A stretch of 6,159 nt of DNA from Chloroflexota bacterium (lineage in GTDB: Bacteria > Chloroflexota > Dehalococcoidia > DSTF01 > JACRBR01), in the NCBI GenBank assembly GCA_021813085.1, contig JAKAMA010000159.1, positions 1 to 6,159 of the forward strand. The letters are read 5' to 3'. This document shows positions 1 through 4,542 of this stretch, piece after piece (position 1 is the first letter of the stretch; each line of letters opens with the position of its first letter). The notes under the pieces are model-generated. The model was not told the origin of the DNA, made no database searches, and was given only the letters and a program-made list of their open reading frames with translations. The translations under genes and the position numbers were made by a program.

Positions 1-9
1 TTCCGATCT
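1..9. other. Probable residual sequencing-adapter end
   Basis: The window opens with TTCCGATCT, identical to the last nine bases shared by the standard Illumina TruSeq adapters (GCTCTTCCGATCT). In the transporter frame these bases encode Phe-Arg-Ser just before the conserved L-P-x-V-D-W-L segment, where the family normally has the hydrophobic end of its first membrane helix, so an Arg is unexpected. Inference: untrimmed adapter at a contig end, not genomic sequence. A chance 9-mer match at exactly the first base is unlikely but possible. Confidence 0.6.
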
Positions 10-984
10 CTCCTCCCTTACGTCGACTGGCTGGTGCAGCGGCGGCTGCCGCGCGGCGCAGCGGTGATCCTGCTGCTGATCGTCGTGCTGGCGGCGATCG
101 CCGGCCTCTTCGCGCTCGTCGTGCCGGCGATGGTCAGCGAGTTCAAGGACCTCCGCAACAACCTGCCGGACGACGCCAAGCAGCTCGAAGACTTCCTGCG
201 CAACTTCCACATCGACGTCGCGCTGCAGTCGCGCGCCCGCGACGTCGACTGGGGGTCGCTGGTCTCGGGCCGCGTCGCCGTCAACTACGGACAGCGCGTC
301 GTCGCCACCACGCTTTCCATCCTGACGATCATCTTCCTGACGGTGTACCTGCTGGTCGAGGCGCCGCGCCTCGGCAAGTTCCTGTCGCAGTTCATTCCCC
401 CCGGGCGCGAGGACGAGGTCGCCGGGATCATGCGGTCGCTGAGCCGCGTCGTCGGCGGCTACATCCGCGGCCAGGTGATCACGTCGCTGGCGATCGCCGT
501 CTACACGCTCGCCGTCCTGCTCATCGTGCGGGCGCCGAACCCGGTCGCCTTCGCGGTGCTCGCCGCCTTCGCCGACGTGATCCCGGTCGTCGGCGCCACG
601 CTTTCGACCGTGCCGCCGGCCGCCGCCGCCTTCCACGACTCGCCGACACGCGCCGCCATCATCTTTGGCCTGCTCGTGCTCTATCAGCAGTTCGAGGACC
701 GCTACCTCGTGCCGCGCGTCTACGGCAGCACGCTGAACCTGCCGCCGCTGATCGTGTTGATCGCGGTGCTCGCCGGCGGTGAGCTGCTCGGTATCCCCGG
801 CGTGCTGCTCGCGCTCCCGGCCGCCGCCGCCGGGCGCGTGGCGCTCGACTACTGGCTCGCGCACCGCCACGCGCCGGAGGGCGCGCCGCCGCCAGCATCG
901 GAGGACGAGCTGTTCGCGCCCGACGAGACGCCGCGAGACGAGGCGTCGCCCGGCGAGCGCGCCCGCGAAGGCACGACGGTGTAG
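1..984 (+). CDS. AI-2E family transporter (PerM/YdiK-like), 5'-partial
   Basis: This is a polytopic inner-membrane protein of the AI-2E transporter family (formerly UPF0118). Members export or import small solutes, including autoinducer-2 in TqsA and Na+ or Li+ in some exchangers; the substrate here cannot be read from sequence. The frame is open from base 1, giving 327 visible residues against about 350-380 usual, so the N-terminus is missing. The GTG at 34 is internal, because the preceding residues (P-Y-V-D-W-L) are family-conserved. Visible family features are a first hydrophobic helix after R-R-x-L-P-R-G, a long soluble amphipathic segment with D/E/N, a helix near residues 105-125, the G-Y-I-R-G-Q motif, the A-D-V-I-P-V-V-G-A segment, and the C-terminal signature Q-F-E-D-x-x-L-V-P-R-V-Y-G, followed by L-P-P-L and G-I-P-G-V-L-L-A-L-P. 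The last about 40 residues are an acidic, Pro-rich cytoplasmic tail. The next gene starts 130 nt downstream. The family call is firm; the substrate is unknown. Confidence 0.92.
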   Translation, partial: FRSLLPYVDWLVQRRLPRGAAVILLLIVVLAAIAGLFALVVPAMVSEFKDLRNNLPDDAKQLEDFLRNFHIDVALQSRARDVDWGSLVSGRVAVNYGQRVVATTLSILTIIFLTVYLLVEAPRLGKFLSQFIPPGREDEVAGIMRSLSRVVGGYIRGQVITSLAIAVYTLAVLLIVRAPNPVAFAVLAAFADVIPVVGATLSTVPPAAAAFHDSPTRAAIIFGLLVLYQQFEDRYLVPRVYGSTLNLPPLIVLIAVLAGGELLGIPGVLLALPAAAAGRVALDYWLAHRHAPEGAPPPASEDELFAPDETPRDEASPGERAREGTTV

Positions 985-985
985 C

Positions 986-1010
986 GGGCCGCGTTCAGGT
1001 CCCGCGGCCT
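986..1010 (+). terminator. Hairpin just after the transporter stop, possible terminator
   Basis: An 8-bp stem (GGGCCGCG at 986-993 with CGCGGCCT at 1003-1010, including one terminal G-T pair) with a 9-nt loop begins one base after the TAG stop. No T-run follows, so it is not a canonical intrinsic terminator. In high-GC genomes U-less hairpins often lie at operon ends, but this is inference. Confidence 0.35.
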
Positions 1011-1065
1011 CCGGTGGGCGGCCCGATGCGGCCAGCGGCGGGGCCTCCGCCGCCCGCCGGGCGTG

Positions 1066-1071
1066 TATCCT
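1066..1071 (+). promoter_or_regulatory. Candidate -10 element for the DUF4232-like lipoprotein gene
   Basis: TATCCT fits the TAnnnT -10 consensus and stands out in very GC-rich DNA. No convincing -35 lies 16-18 bp upstream. Transcription would begin near 1078-1080, giving a leader of about 35 nt that contains GGGAGG at 1103-1108 ahead of the ATG at 1114. Confidence 0.4.
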
Positions 1072-1113
1072 GCAAGTCGATGACGGCGCGGCAGGCGCGC
1101 CCGGGAGGTGGCG

Positions 1114-1812
1114 ATGCGGGTGGGACGACGGACGGCAGGACGTGGCCTCAGGGCGCTGCTGGCTGCCCTTGCGGTCGGGGCGGCGTTGTCACTGGCCGCG
1201 TGCAGCGGTGGCGGGGGCAGCAGCCGCACGGCGACCGGCACAGCCGGCGCCCCCACAACGGGCACAGCCGCCACCGGCCAGACCTCGACGCCCCTTGCCC
1301 TCACCACGGAAGCGCCCTCCGCCACCGTCGCCGGCGAGGGCACGCCGACGCCAGCGGCGACCGTGCCCGCCGGCGTGCGCGCCTGCGCCGCGGGCGATGT
1401 GACCGCGCGCGTCGCCGAACAGGGCGCCACCGGCTCGCTCGCCGGCAGCATCATCATCACGAACGCGTCTTCGACGGACTGCACGCTGAGCCCGCCAGCA
1501 GGCGCCGTCGTGCCCAGGGTCGTCATCGCCGACGCGAAGGGTACCGTGCTGGTGACGGGCAGCGCCTCGGCATCCGCCGGGTCAACCGTGCTGCTGAAGC
1601 CCGGCGAGAAGGCGTTCGTCGTCTACGTCTGGAGCAACTGGTGTGGCGCGGCGCCCGCCGCCCCGCTGAAGGTGACGGTGTCGGCCCGGCAGGCCGAGAT
1701 CATCGCCACGCTCGGTGGCGGCTCGGGCGCCGCCGCGACGCCTCGCTGCGACAACTCGGCCGCGCCGTCGTCGCTTTCCGTGGGCCCGTTCACGCACGAA
1801 CAGGTGCGCTGA
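1114..1812 (+). CDS. Secreted lipoprotein with DUF4232-like domain
   Basis: Predicted 232-residue envelope lipoprotein. The N-terminus has twin basic stretches, a hydrophobic core and a lipobox L-A-A-C, with the lipidated Cys at residue 30. Residues about 31-88 form a low-complexity Gly/Thr/Ala/Pro-rich linker. Residues about 89-232 look like DUF4232: an opening Cys (C91), the T-N-A-S-S-T-D-C core (C123), a G-x-V-x-V-T-G strand, K-P-G-E-K-A, and a W-S-N-W-C motif (C177) with a last Cys at 212. The four cysteines could make two disulfides in the exported domain. DUF4232 proteins are common in actinobacterial lipoproteins and have no established function. ATG 1114 is preferred over the in-frame GTG at 1108 because GGGAGG (1103-1108) then sits 5 nt upstream; for the GTG it would overlap the start codon. 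The gene is followed by a separately promoted HtrA-type protease. The lipoprotein call is strong, the domain call moderate. Confidence 0.82.
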   Translation: MRVGRRTAGRGLRALLAALAVGAALSLAACSGGGGSSRTATGTAGAPTTGTAATGQTSTPLALTTEAPSATVAGEGTPTPAATVPAGVRACAAGDVTARVAEQGATGSLAGSIIITNASSTDCTLSPPAGAVVPRVVIADAKGTVLVTGSASASAGSTVLLKPGEKAFVVYVWSNWCGAAPAAPLKVTVSARQAEIIATLGGGSGAAATPRCDNSAAPSSLSVGPFTHEQVR

Positions 1813-1850
1813 AACGCGCCCGGCGTGGGTGATTTCTTATCGATTTCGTC

Positions 1851-1865
1851 ACACTCTCAGGGTGT
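1851..1865. repeat. Imperfect inverted repeat upstream of the htrA promoter
   Basis: ACACTCT and AGGGTGT flank a single C (one G-T mismatch), in a locally AT-richer stretch beginning near 1831. It lies about 43-57 bp upstream of the predicted transcription start at 1908. It could be an operator or activator site for the protease gene, or a weak hairpin after the lipoprotein gene. There is no direct evidence for either. Confidence 0.25.
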
Positions 1866-1870
1866 TCCCG

Positions 1871-1900
1871 CTGGCGGAAGATCGGCGCCCCTTCTTACGA
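1871..1900 (+). promoter_or_regulatory. Candidate leaderless promoter of htrA-like gene
   Basis: TACGAT (1895-1900) matches the TAnnnT -10 consensus and is followed by exactly 7 nt before the GTG at 1908, the spacing expected when transcription starts on the initiation codon. No Shine-Dalgarno sequence precedes the GTG. A poor -35 candidate, CTGGCG (1871-1876), lies 18 bp upstream of the -10. The same -10/start geometry occurs at dut. Confidence 0.55.
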
Positions 1901-1907
1901 TGCCATC

Positions 1908-3041
1908 GTGACCAGTTTGCGCCGCACGCTCGCCTCATCGCTCCTCGTGCTGCTGCTCGTCGCCGGCGCGGCCTGCTCGTCGAGCGGCACGAGCGGCACC
2001 TCCACGCCGGCAACGACGCCGGCCGCGAGCGCTACGGCCGCGGCGACGCGCACGAGCGCGTCATCGACGCCGGTGACGGTGCCGGTGCTGCAGTCCCAGG
2101 GCGGGCTCACGACCGTCCAGATCGCGAAGAAGCTGGCGCCGTCCATCGTGCGCGTGCAGACGGAGGGCGCGACGCTCGATATCTTCGGCCGCTCGATCCC
2201 GGGCGGCGGCGTCGGCACCGGCGTCATCTACGATACGCAGGGCCACATCGTCACCAACAACCATGTGGTGATGGTGGGGAACCGCGTCGCCAGCCGCATC
2301 ACCGTCACGCTGAGCGACCAGCGCACCGTCCCGGCGACGCTCGTCGGCCGCGACGCGCCCACCGACCTCGCCGTGCTCAAGATCGATGCCTCGAACCTCA
2401 CCCCGGCGACCTTTGGCGACTCGAACGCGCTGCAGGTGGGCCAGGACGTCGTCGCCATCGGCTTCGCCCTCGACCTGCAGGGCGCCCCGACCGTGACGCG
2501 CGGCGTGATCAGCGCGCTGGGCCGCACGATCGACGAGCAGCCCTACACCATCAATAACGCGATCCAGACCGATGCTGGCATCAACCCCGGCAACTCCGGC
2601 GGCCCGCTGGTCGACGCCGAAGGCCGGGTGGTCGGCATCAACACGGCGATAATCCAGGGCGCACAGAGCATCGGCTTCTCCATCTCGTCGGCGCTCGTGC
2701 AGCCGACGGTGCAGGCGCTGATCAAGTACGGCAAAATCGACCGCGCGTACCTGGGCGTCGGCACGATCGACGTCAACGCCAGCGTGGCCCAGAACTTCGG
2801 GCTGTCCGTGGACCACGGCGTCGCGGTGACGCAGGTCGGTGCCGGCAGCCCCGCCGACAACGCGGGCTTGCAAGAGGGCGACGTGATCGTGAAGATCGCC
2901 GGCCAGGACGTGACGAACAACGGCCAGTTGCTCGCAGTGCTGGCGAAGCACAAGGCCGGGGACACCGTGCCGGTCGAGTTCTACCGCGGCAGCACGAAGA
3001 AGACCGTGGACGTCACGCTCGGCACCCGTCCAAACTCGTAG
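1908..3041 (+). CDS. HtrA/DegP-type serine protease, lipoprotein with one PDZ domain
   Basis: A 377-residue S1C-family (trypsin-like) protease that degrades or refolds damaged proteins outside the cytoplasmic membrane. Residues 1-22 are a signal peptide ending V-A-G-A-A-C, so Cys23 is probably lipidated and the enzyme anchored to the membrane's outer face. Residues 24-60 are a Ser/Thr/Ala/Pro linker. The protease domain spans about 66-272 with a complete triad: His119 in T-N-N-H-V-V, Asp153 in T-D-L-A-V-L-K, Ser230 in N-P-G-N-S-G-G-P-L. The D-A-G-I-N-P activation motif and the S-I-G-F-S-I strand are present. A single C-terminal PDZ domain (about 278-374) starts with the Y-L-G-V carboxylate-binding loop and has G-D-V-I-V-K-I. 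Many HtrA proteins use an N-terminal transmembrane anchor; here it appears to be a lipobox instead, with Gly rather than Leu at -3. The GTG start is the only one that yields the signal peptide, and it has no ribosome site but a well-placed -10. The family assignment is very strong. Confidence 0.95.
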   Translation: MTSLRRTLASSLLVLLLVAGAACSSSGTSGTSTPATTPAASATAAATRTSASSTPVTVPVLQSQGGLTTVQIAKKLAPSIVRVQTEGATLDIFGRSIPGGGVGTGVIYDTQGHIVTNNHVVMVGNRVASRITVTLSDQRTVPATLVGRDAPTDLAVLKIDASNLTPATFGDSNALQVGQDVVAIGFALDLQGAPTVTRGVISALGRTIDEQPYTINNAIQTDAGINPGNSGGPLVDAEGRVVGINTAIIQGAQSIGFSISSALVQPTVQALIKYGKIDRAYLGVGTIDVNASVAQNFGLSVDHGVAVTQVGAGSPADNAGLQEGDVIVKIAGQDVTNNGQLLAVLAKHKAGDTVPVEFYRGSTKKTVDVTLGTRPNS

Positions 3042-3141
3042 GCCTCGCAAGGGCCGGCGGGCGACGGGCAGCACCATGCGCGCGGCCCGCGGGGGAAGCG
3101 CCCTCCGGATCTCGCGGCCGCGCGTACCCGTGCGATGGTCA

Positions 3142-3181
3142 TCAGCGGCTGGCGCCCAGCCCTGCCATGGCGAACCGCTGA
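3142..3181 (+). promoter_or_regulatory. Nested inverted repeat overlapping the dut -35 region
   Basis: TCAGCGG (3142-3148) can pair with CCGCTGA (3175-3181), and inside it GGCTGG (3147-3152) can pair with CCAGCC (3156-3161) around a 3-nt loop. The right arm overlaps the candidate dut -35. It may be an operator, or a hairpin ending the htrA transcript (stop at 3041). Otherwise the 172-nt gap 3042-3213 shows only the dut promoter. Confidence 0.3.
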
Positions 3182-3206
3182 CCCAGCCCGCGCCCGCTGC
3201 TACGCT
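3178..3206 (+). promoter_or_regulatory. Candidate leaderless dut promoter
   Basis: CTGACC (3178-3183, TGAC core of the sigma-70 -35) and TACGCT (3201-3206, TAnnnT) are separated by an ideal 17 bp. The ATG at 3214 follows the -10 by 7 nt, so the message would start at or next to the start codon. No Shine-Dalgarno sequence is present in the intervening bases. Confidence 0.6.
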
Positions 3207-3213
3207 GCTGCCG

Positions 3214-3648
3214 ATGGACCCCGCAGTCGTTCTCGTGATGAAGCTGCATCCCGCCGCGGCCCTGCCGTCGCGCGCGACGCCCGGGTCGAGCGGATTCGAC
3301 CTGCGCGCCCGGCTCGACGCGCCGCTGCTGCTCGGGCGGCACCCGCGCACGGTGCCCACCGGCATCGCGCTGCAGGCGCCGCCCGGCTTCGACGTGCAGG
3401 TGCGCCCCCGCTCCGGGCTCACCGTGCGCGGGGTGGCCGCGGCGCTGGGCACCATCGACGCCGACTATCGCGGCGAGATCCTGGTGACGATGTGGACCTT
3501 CGGCGACACGGAGACCTACGAGGTGCGCGATGGCGACCGCATCGGCCAACTGGTCGTCGCGCGGCTGGCGGAGGTCGTGCTCGTCGAGACCGCGGCGCTC
3601 GACACGACAACGCGCGCCACGGGCGGTCACGGCTCGACCGGGCGCTGA
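3214..3648 (+). CDS. dut: dUTP diphosphatase (dUTPase), trimeric type
   Basis: Hydrolyses dUTP to dUMP and pyrophosphate in the cytoplasm, keeping uracil out of DNA and supplying dUMP for thymidylate synthesis. At 144 residues it has the usual trimeric dUTPase length. All five motifs are visible: motif 1 S-G-F-D-L-R-A (27-33), motif 2 P-R-S-G-L (69-73), motif 3 G-T-I-D-A-D-Y-R-G-E (83-92) with the catalytic Asp, motif 4 D-R-I-G-Q-L-V (108-114), and the P-loop-like motif 5 G-G-H-G-S-T-G (137-143). His in place of Phe in motif 5 also occurs in the Mycobacterium tuberculosis enzyme, where it stacks on uracil. The stretch between motifs 2 and 3 is only 9 residues (12 in E. coli, 10 in human, from memory). 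ATG 3214 places the first strand as in homologues; a longer in-frame start at 3076 would add an unrelated Arg-rich extension. Its own promoter lies directly upstream. Confidence 0.95.
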   Translation: MDPAVVLVMKLHPAAALPSRATPGSSGFDLRARLDAPLLLGRHPRTVPTGIALQAPPGFDVQVRPRSGLTVRGVAAALGTIDADYRGEILVTMWTFGDTETYEVRDGDRIGQLVVARLAEVVLVETAALDTTTRATGGHGSTGR

Positions 3649-3678
3649 TCTGCGGGTGCGACGCGTCGGCGGCGCAGA
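3649..3678 (+). terminator. Structured hairpin immediately after dut stop
   Basis: TCTGCG (3649-3654) pairs with CGCAGA (3673-3678), and the loop contains the self-complementary GACGCGTC (3660-3667). It begins at the base after the TGA stop. There is no T-run, so at best it is a U-less terminator or RNA-stabilising hairpin. Confidence 0.35.
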
Positions 3679-3702
3679 CGTGCGTCCGGCCGCGAGCGCT
3701 CG

Positions 3703-3732
3703 TTGTTGGGCCGTCAGACCCGCTGGTAGAAT
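3703..3732 (+). promoter_or_regulatory. Promoter of tRNA-Ser / DUF2007 unit
   Basis: TAGAAT (3727-3732) is a near-consensus -10, preceded by TGG that partly resembles an extended -10 element. TTGTTG (3703-3708) is an acceptable -35 with 18-bp spacing. The predicted start near 3739-3740 is about 5 nt upstream of the mature tRNA 5' end at 3745. This is the best sigma-70-like promoter in the window. Confidence 0.65.
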
Positions 3733-3744
3733 GAACGGCCGTCG

Positions 3745-3836
3745 GGAGGGGTCGCATAGTGGCCTAGTGCGGGCGCCTGCTAAGCGCTTATCTCGGGAAA
3801 CCGGGATCGAGGGTTCGAATCCCTCCCCCTCCGCCA
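3745..3836 (+). tRNA. tRNA-Ser(GCT)
   Basis: A full type II cloverleaf can be folded. The acceptor stem is GGAGGGG (3745-3751) with CCCCTCC (3826-3832), the discriminator is G3833, and CCA is encoded at 3834-3836. The D-arm is GCA/TGC (3754-3756, 3768-3770) around an 11-nt loop containing GG. The anticodon stem is 3772-3776/3784-3788 with loop CTGCTAA, anticodon GCT at 3779-3781, reading AGC and AGU serine codons. The long variable arm TCTCGG-GAAA-CCGGGA (3791-3806) is typical of serine tRNAs. The T-arm is GAGGG/CCCTC with loop TTCGAAT (3814-3820). No terminator follows; a coding region starts 10 nt after the CCA. Confidence 0.96.
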
Positions 3837-3846
3837 CCTCACGCCC

Positions 3847-4176
3847 ATGAGTATGCTCTCTCGCCTCAGGTCCCTGCTCGGCGCACCCCGGACGGGCGGT
3901 CTGGCCGCTGACCGCGGTGCCCCGGCGCGCCTCCCCTCGCCCGATGGGCTGGTGCTGCTGACGCGGCCGCACGGGGAACCCGAGGCGCAGCTCCTCCGCC
4001 AGATCCTCGAAGACAACGGCATTCGCTCGATGGTCAAGAACCGCGATGCCGTCGGCGTCGACGGCGGCGGCTGGGGCCCAGCGTGGGCGTACGAGCTGTG
4101 GGTGCTGCGCAAGGACCTCCGCCGCGCGCGCGAGGTACTCGCGCTCGACGACGAGGCGGGCGGGGCGCCGCGATGA
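3847..4176 (+). CDS. DUF2007-like small protein
   Basis: A 109-residue cytoplasmic protein without signal peptide or membrane helix. Residues about 32-100 match the DUF2007 pattern (sometimes called putative signal-transducing protein): a first strand D-G-L-V-L-L, a helix E-A-Q-L-L-R-Q-I-L-E-D-N-G-I, a strand S-M-V-K-N, a Gly-rich loop, then E-L-W-V-L-R-K-D-L-R-R-A-R-E-V-L. DUF2007 domains are small alpha/beta folds of unproven function. The ATG lies only 10 nt after the tRNA-Ser CCA, with no ribosome site and no promoter between, so expression probably relies on the tRNA promoter and tRNA 3' processing. The stop overlaps the start of a second DUF2007-like copy (ATGA). A later ATG at 3853 would drop two residues. 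The family call is good; the function is unknown. Confidence 0.82.
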   Translation: MSMLSRLRSLLGAPRTGGLAADRGAPARLPSPDGLVLLTRPHGEPEAQLLRQILEDNGIRSMVKNRDAVGVDGGGWGPAWAYELWVLRKDLRRAREVLALDDEAGGAPR

Positions 4177-4486
4177 GTCTGCGCACGCGGCTGCTCGGGG
4201 TCCTGCGCCCGTCCGCCGCGCAGCCGAAGCCGGATGACCTCGTGGCCGTGGCCTACCCCGAAGGCGAAGCCGTCGGCGCCCTCTGGGCCGGGGCATGCTG
4301 CGCGACCGCGGCATCCAGTGCATGCTGCGCGATGTCAGCCCGCTGTACCGCGGCTACATGAACTGGGCGGCCGCGCTCGAGTTGCGTGTGCGCTACCGCG
4401 ATCTCGCCCGCGCGCGCGAGATCCTGGGAGTCGGCGAAGACCGGGTCCCGGAGCCGCGTGGCACGGCTCTGCGGGCGCCCGGGTAA
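4173..4486 (+). pseudogene. Second DUF2007-like gene, frameshifted
   Basis: This starts at the ATG overlapping the previous stop (ATGA), as expected for a translationally coupled paralog. The first part (from M-S-L-R-T-R-L-L-G to the strand D-D-L-V-A-V-A-Y-P-E-G-E-A-V-G-A-L) matches the upstream copy. The domain then continues in another frame, with M-L-R-D-R-G-I-Q-C-M-L-R-D and the terminal E-L-R-V-R-Y-R-D-L-A-R-A-R-E-I-L. Unrepaired, the frame ends at 4361 after 62 residues, the last about 25 Ala/Cys-rich nonsense. Removing one CT from CTCT at 4281-4284 restores a 103-residue protein that aligns with the neighbour without a gap through G-A-L-G-R-G-M-L-R-D-R-G-I. The possible explanations are a recent inactivating dinucleotide duplication, an assembly or read error, or recoding. 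Conservation downstream of the lesion argues that decay is recent or the lesion artefactual. Confidence 0.8.
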
Positions 4487-4489
4487 ACG

Positions 4490-4517
4490 GACAGGGCGGC
4501 CGCGCGGCCGCCCTGTC
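4490..4517. terminator. Bidirectional terminator palindrome between convergent genes
   Basis: This perfect 28-nt palindrome (14-bp arms beginning GACAGGGCGG and ending CCGCCCTGTC) is centred between 4503 and 4504, with two abutting GCGGCCGC octamers at its core. It starts 3 nt after the TAA of the DUF2007-like pair and lies 25 nt beyond the stop of the convergent DAHP synthase gene. On the plus strand it is followed by the pyrimidine-rich CTTGCTTCCTT; on the minus strand by CGTTTACC. Its position and strength fit termination from both sides, although T-runs are short. Confidence 0.75.
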
Positions 4518-4542
4518 TTGCTTCCTTCGGGACTCCCGCGGC

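Noticed and set aside
1014..1832. 272-codon plus-strand frame overlapping the lipoprotein gene; its internal ATG at 1080 lies 8 nt after TATCCT, as a leaderless start would
   Set aside because: The product is Arg/Pro-rich low complexity, while the alternative frame gives a signal peptide, lipobox and a four-Cys domain.
3076..3213. Longer N-terminus for dUTPase from an ATG at 3076
   Set aside because: It would add 46 Arg/Pro-rich residues absent from the family, and the promoter at 3178-3206 lies inside this extension.
2061..3455. 464-codon open frame on the minus strand opposite the HtrA-like gene and dut
   Set aside because: It is antisense to two genes with complete catalytic motifs, and its Arg/Gly/His/Ala-rich composition is typical of GC-rich antisense frames. 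No domain is recognisable.
4281..4297. Programmed frameshift in the second DUF2007-like gene using the GGGG run at 4290-4293
   Set aside because: No X-XXY-YYZ type heptamer or downstream pseudoknot is evident, and the alignment places the break upstream at the CT duplication rather than at the G-run.
3142..4323. 393-codon minus-strand frame opposite dut, the tRNA and the DUF2007-like genes
   Set aside because: It runs through a well-formed tRNA-Ser gene and dut, and has no recognisable domain.
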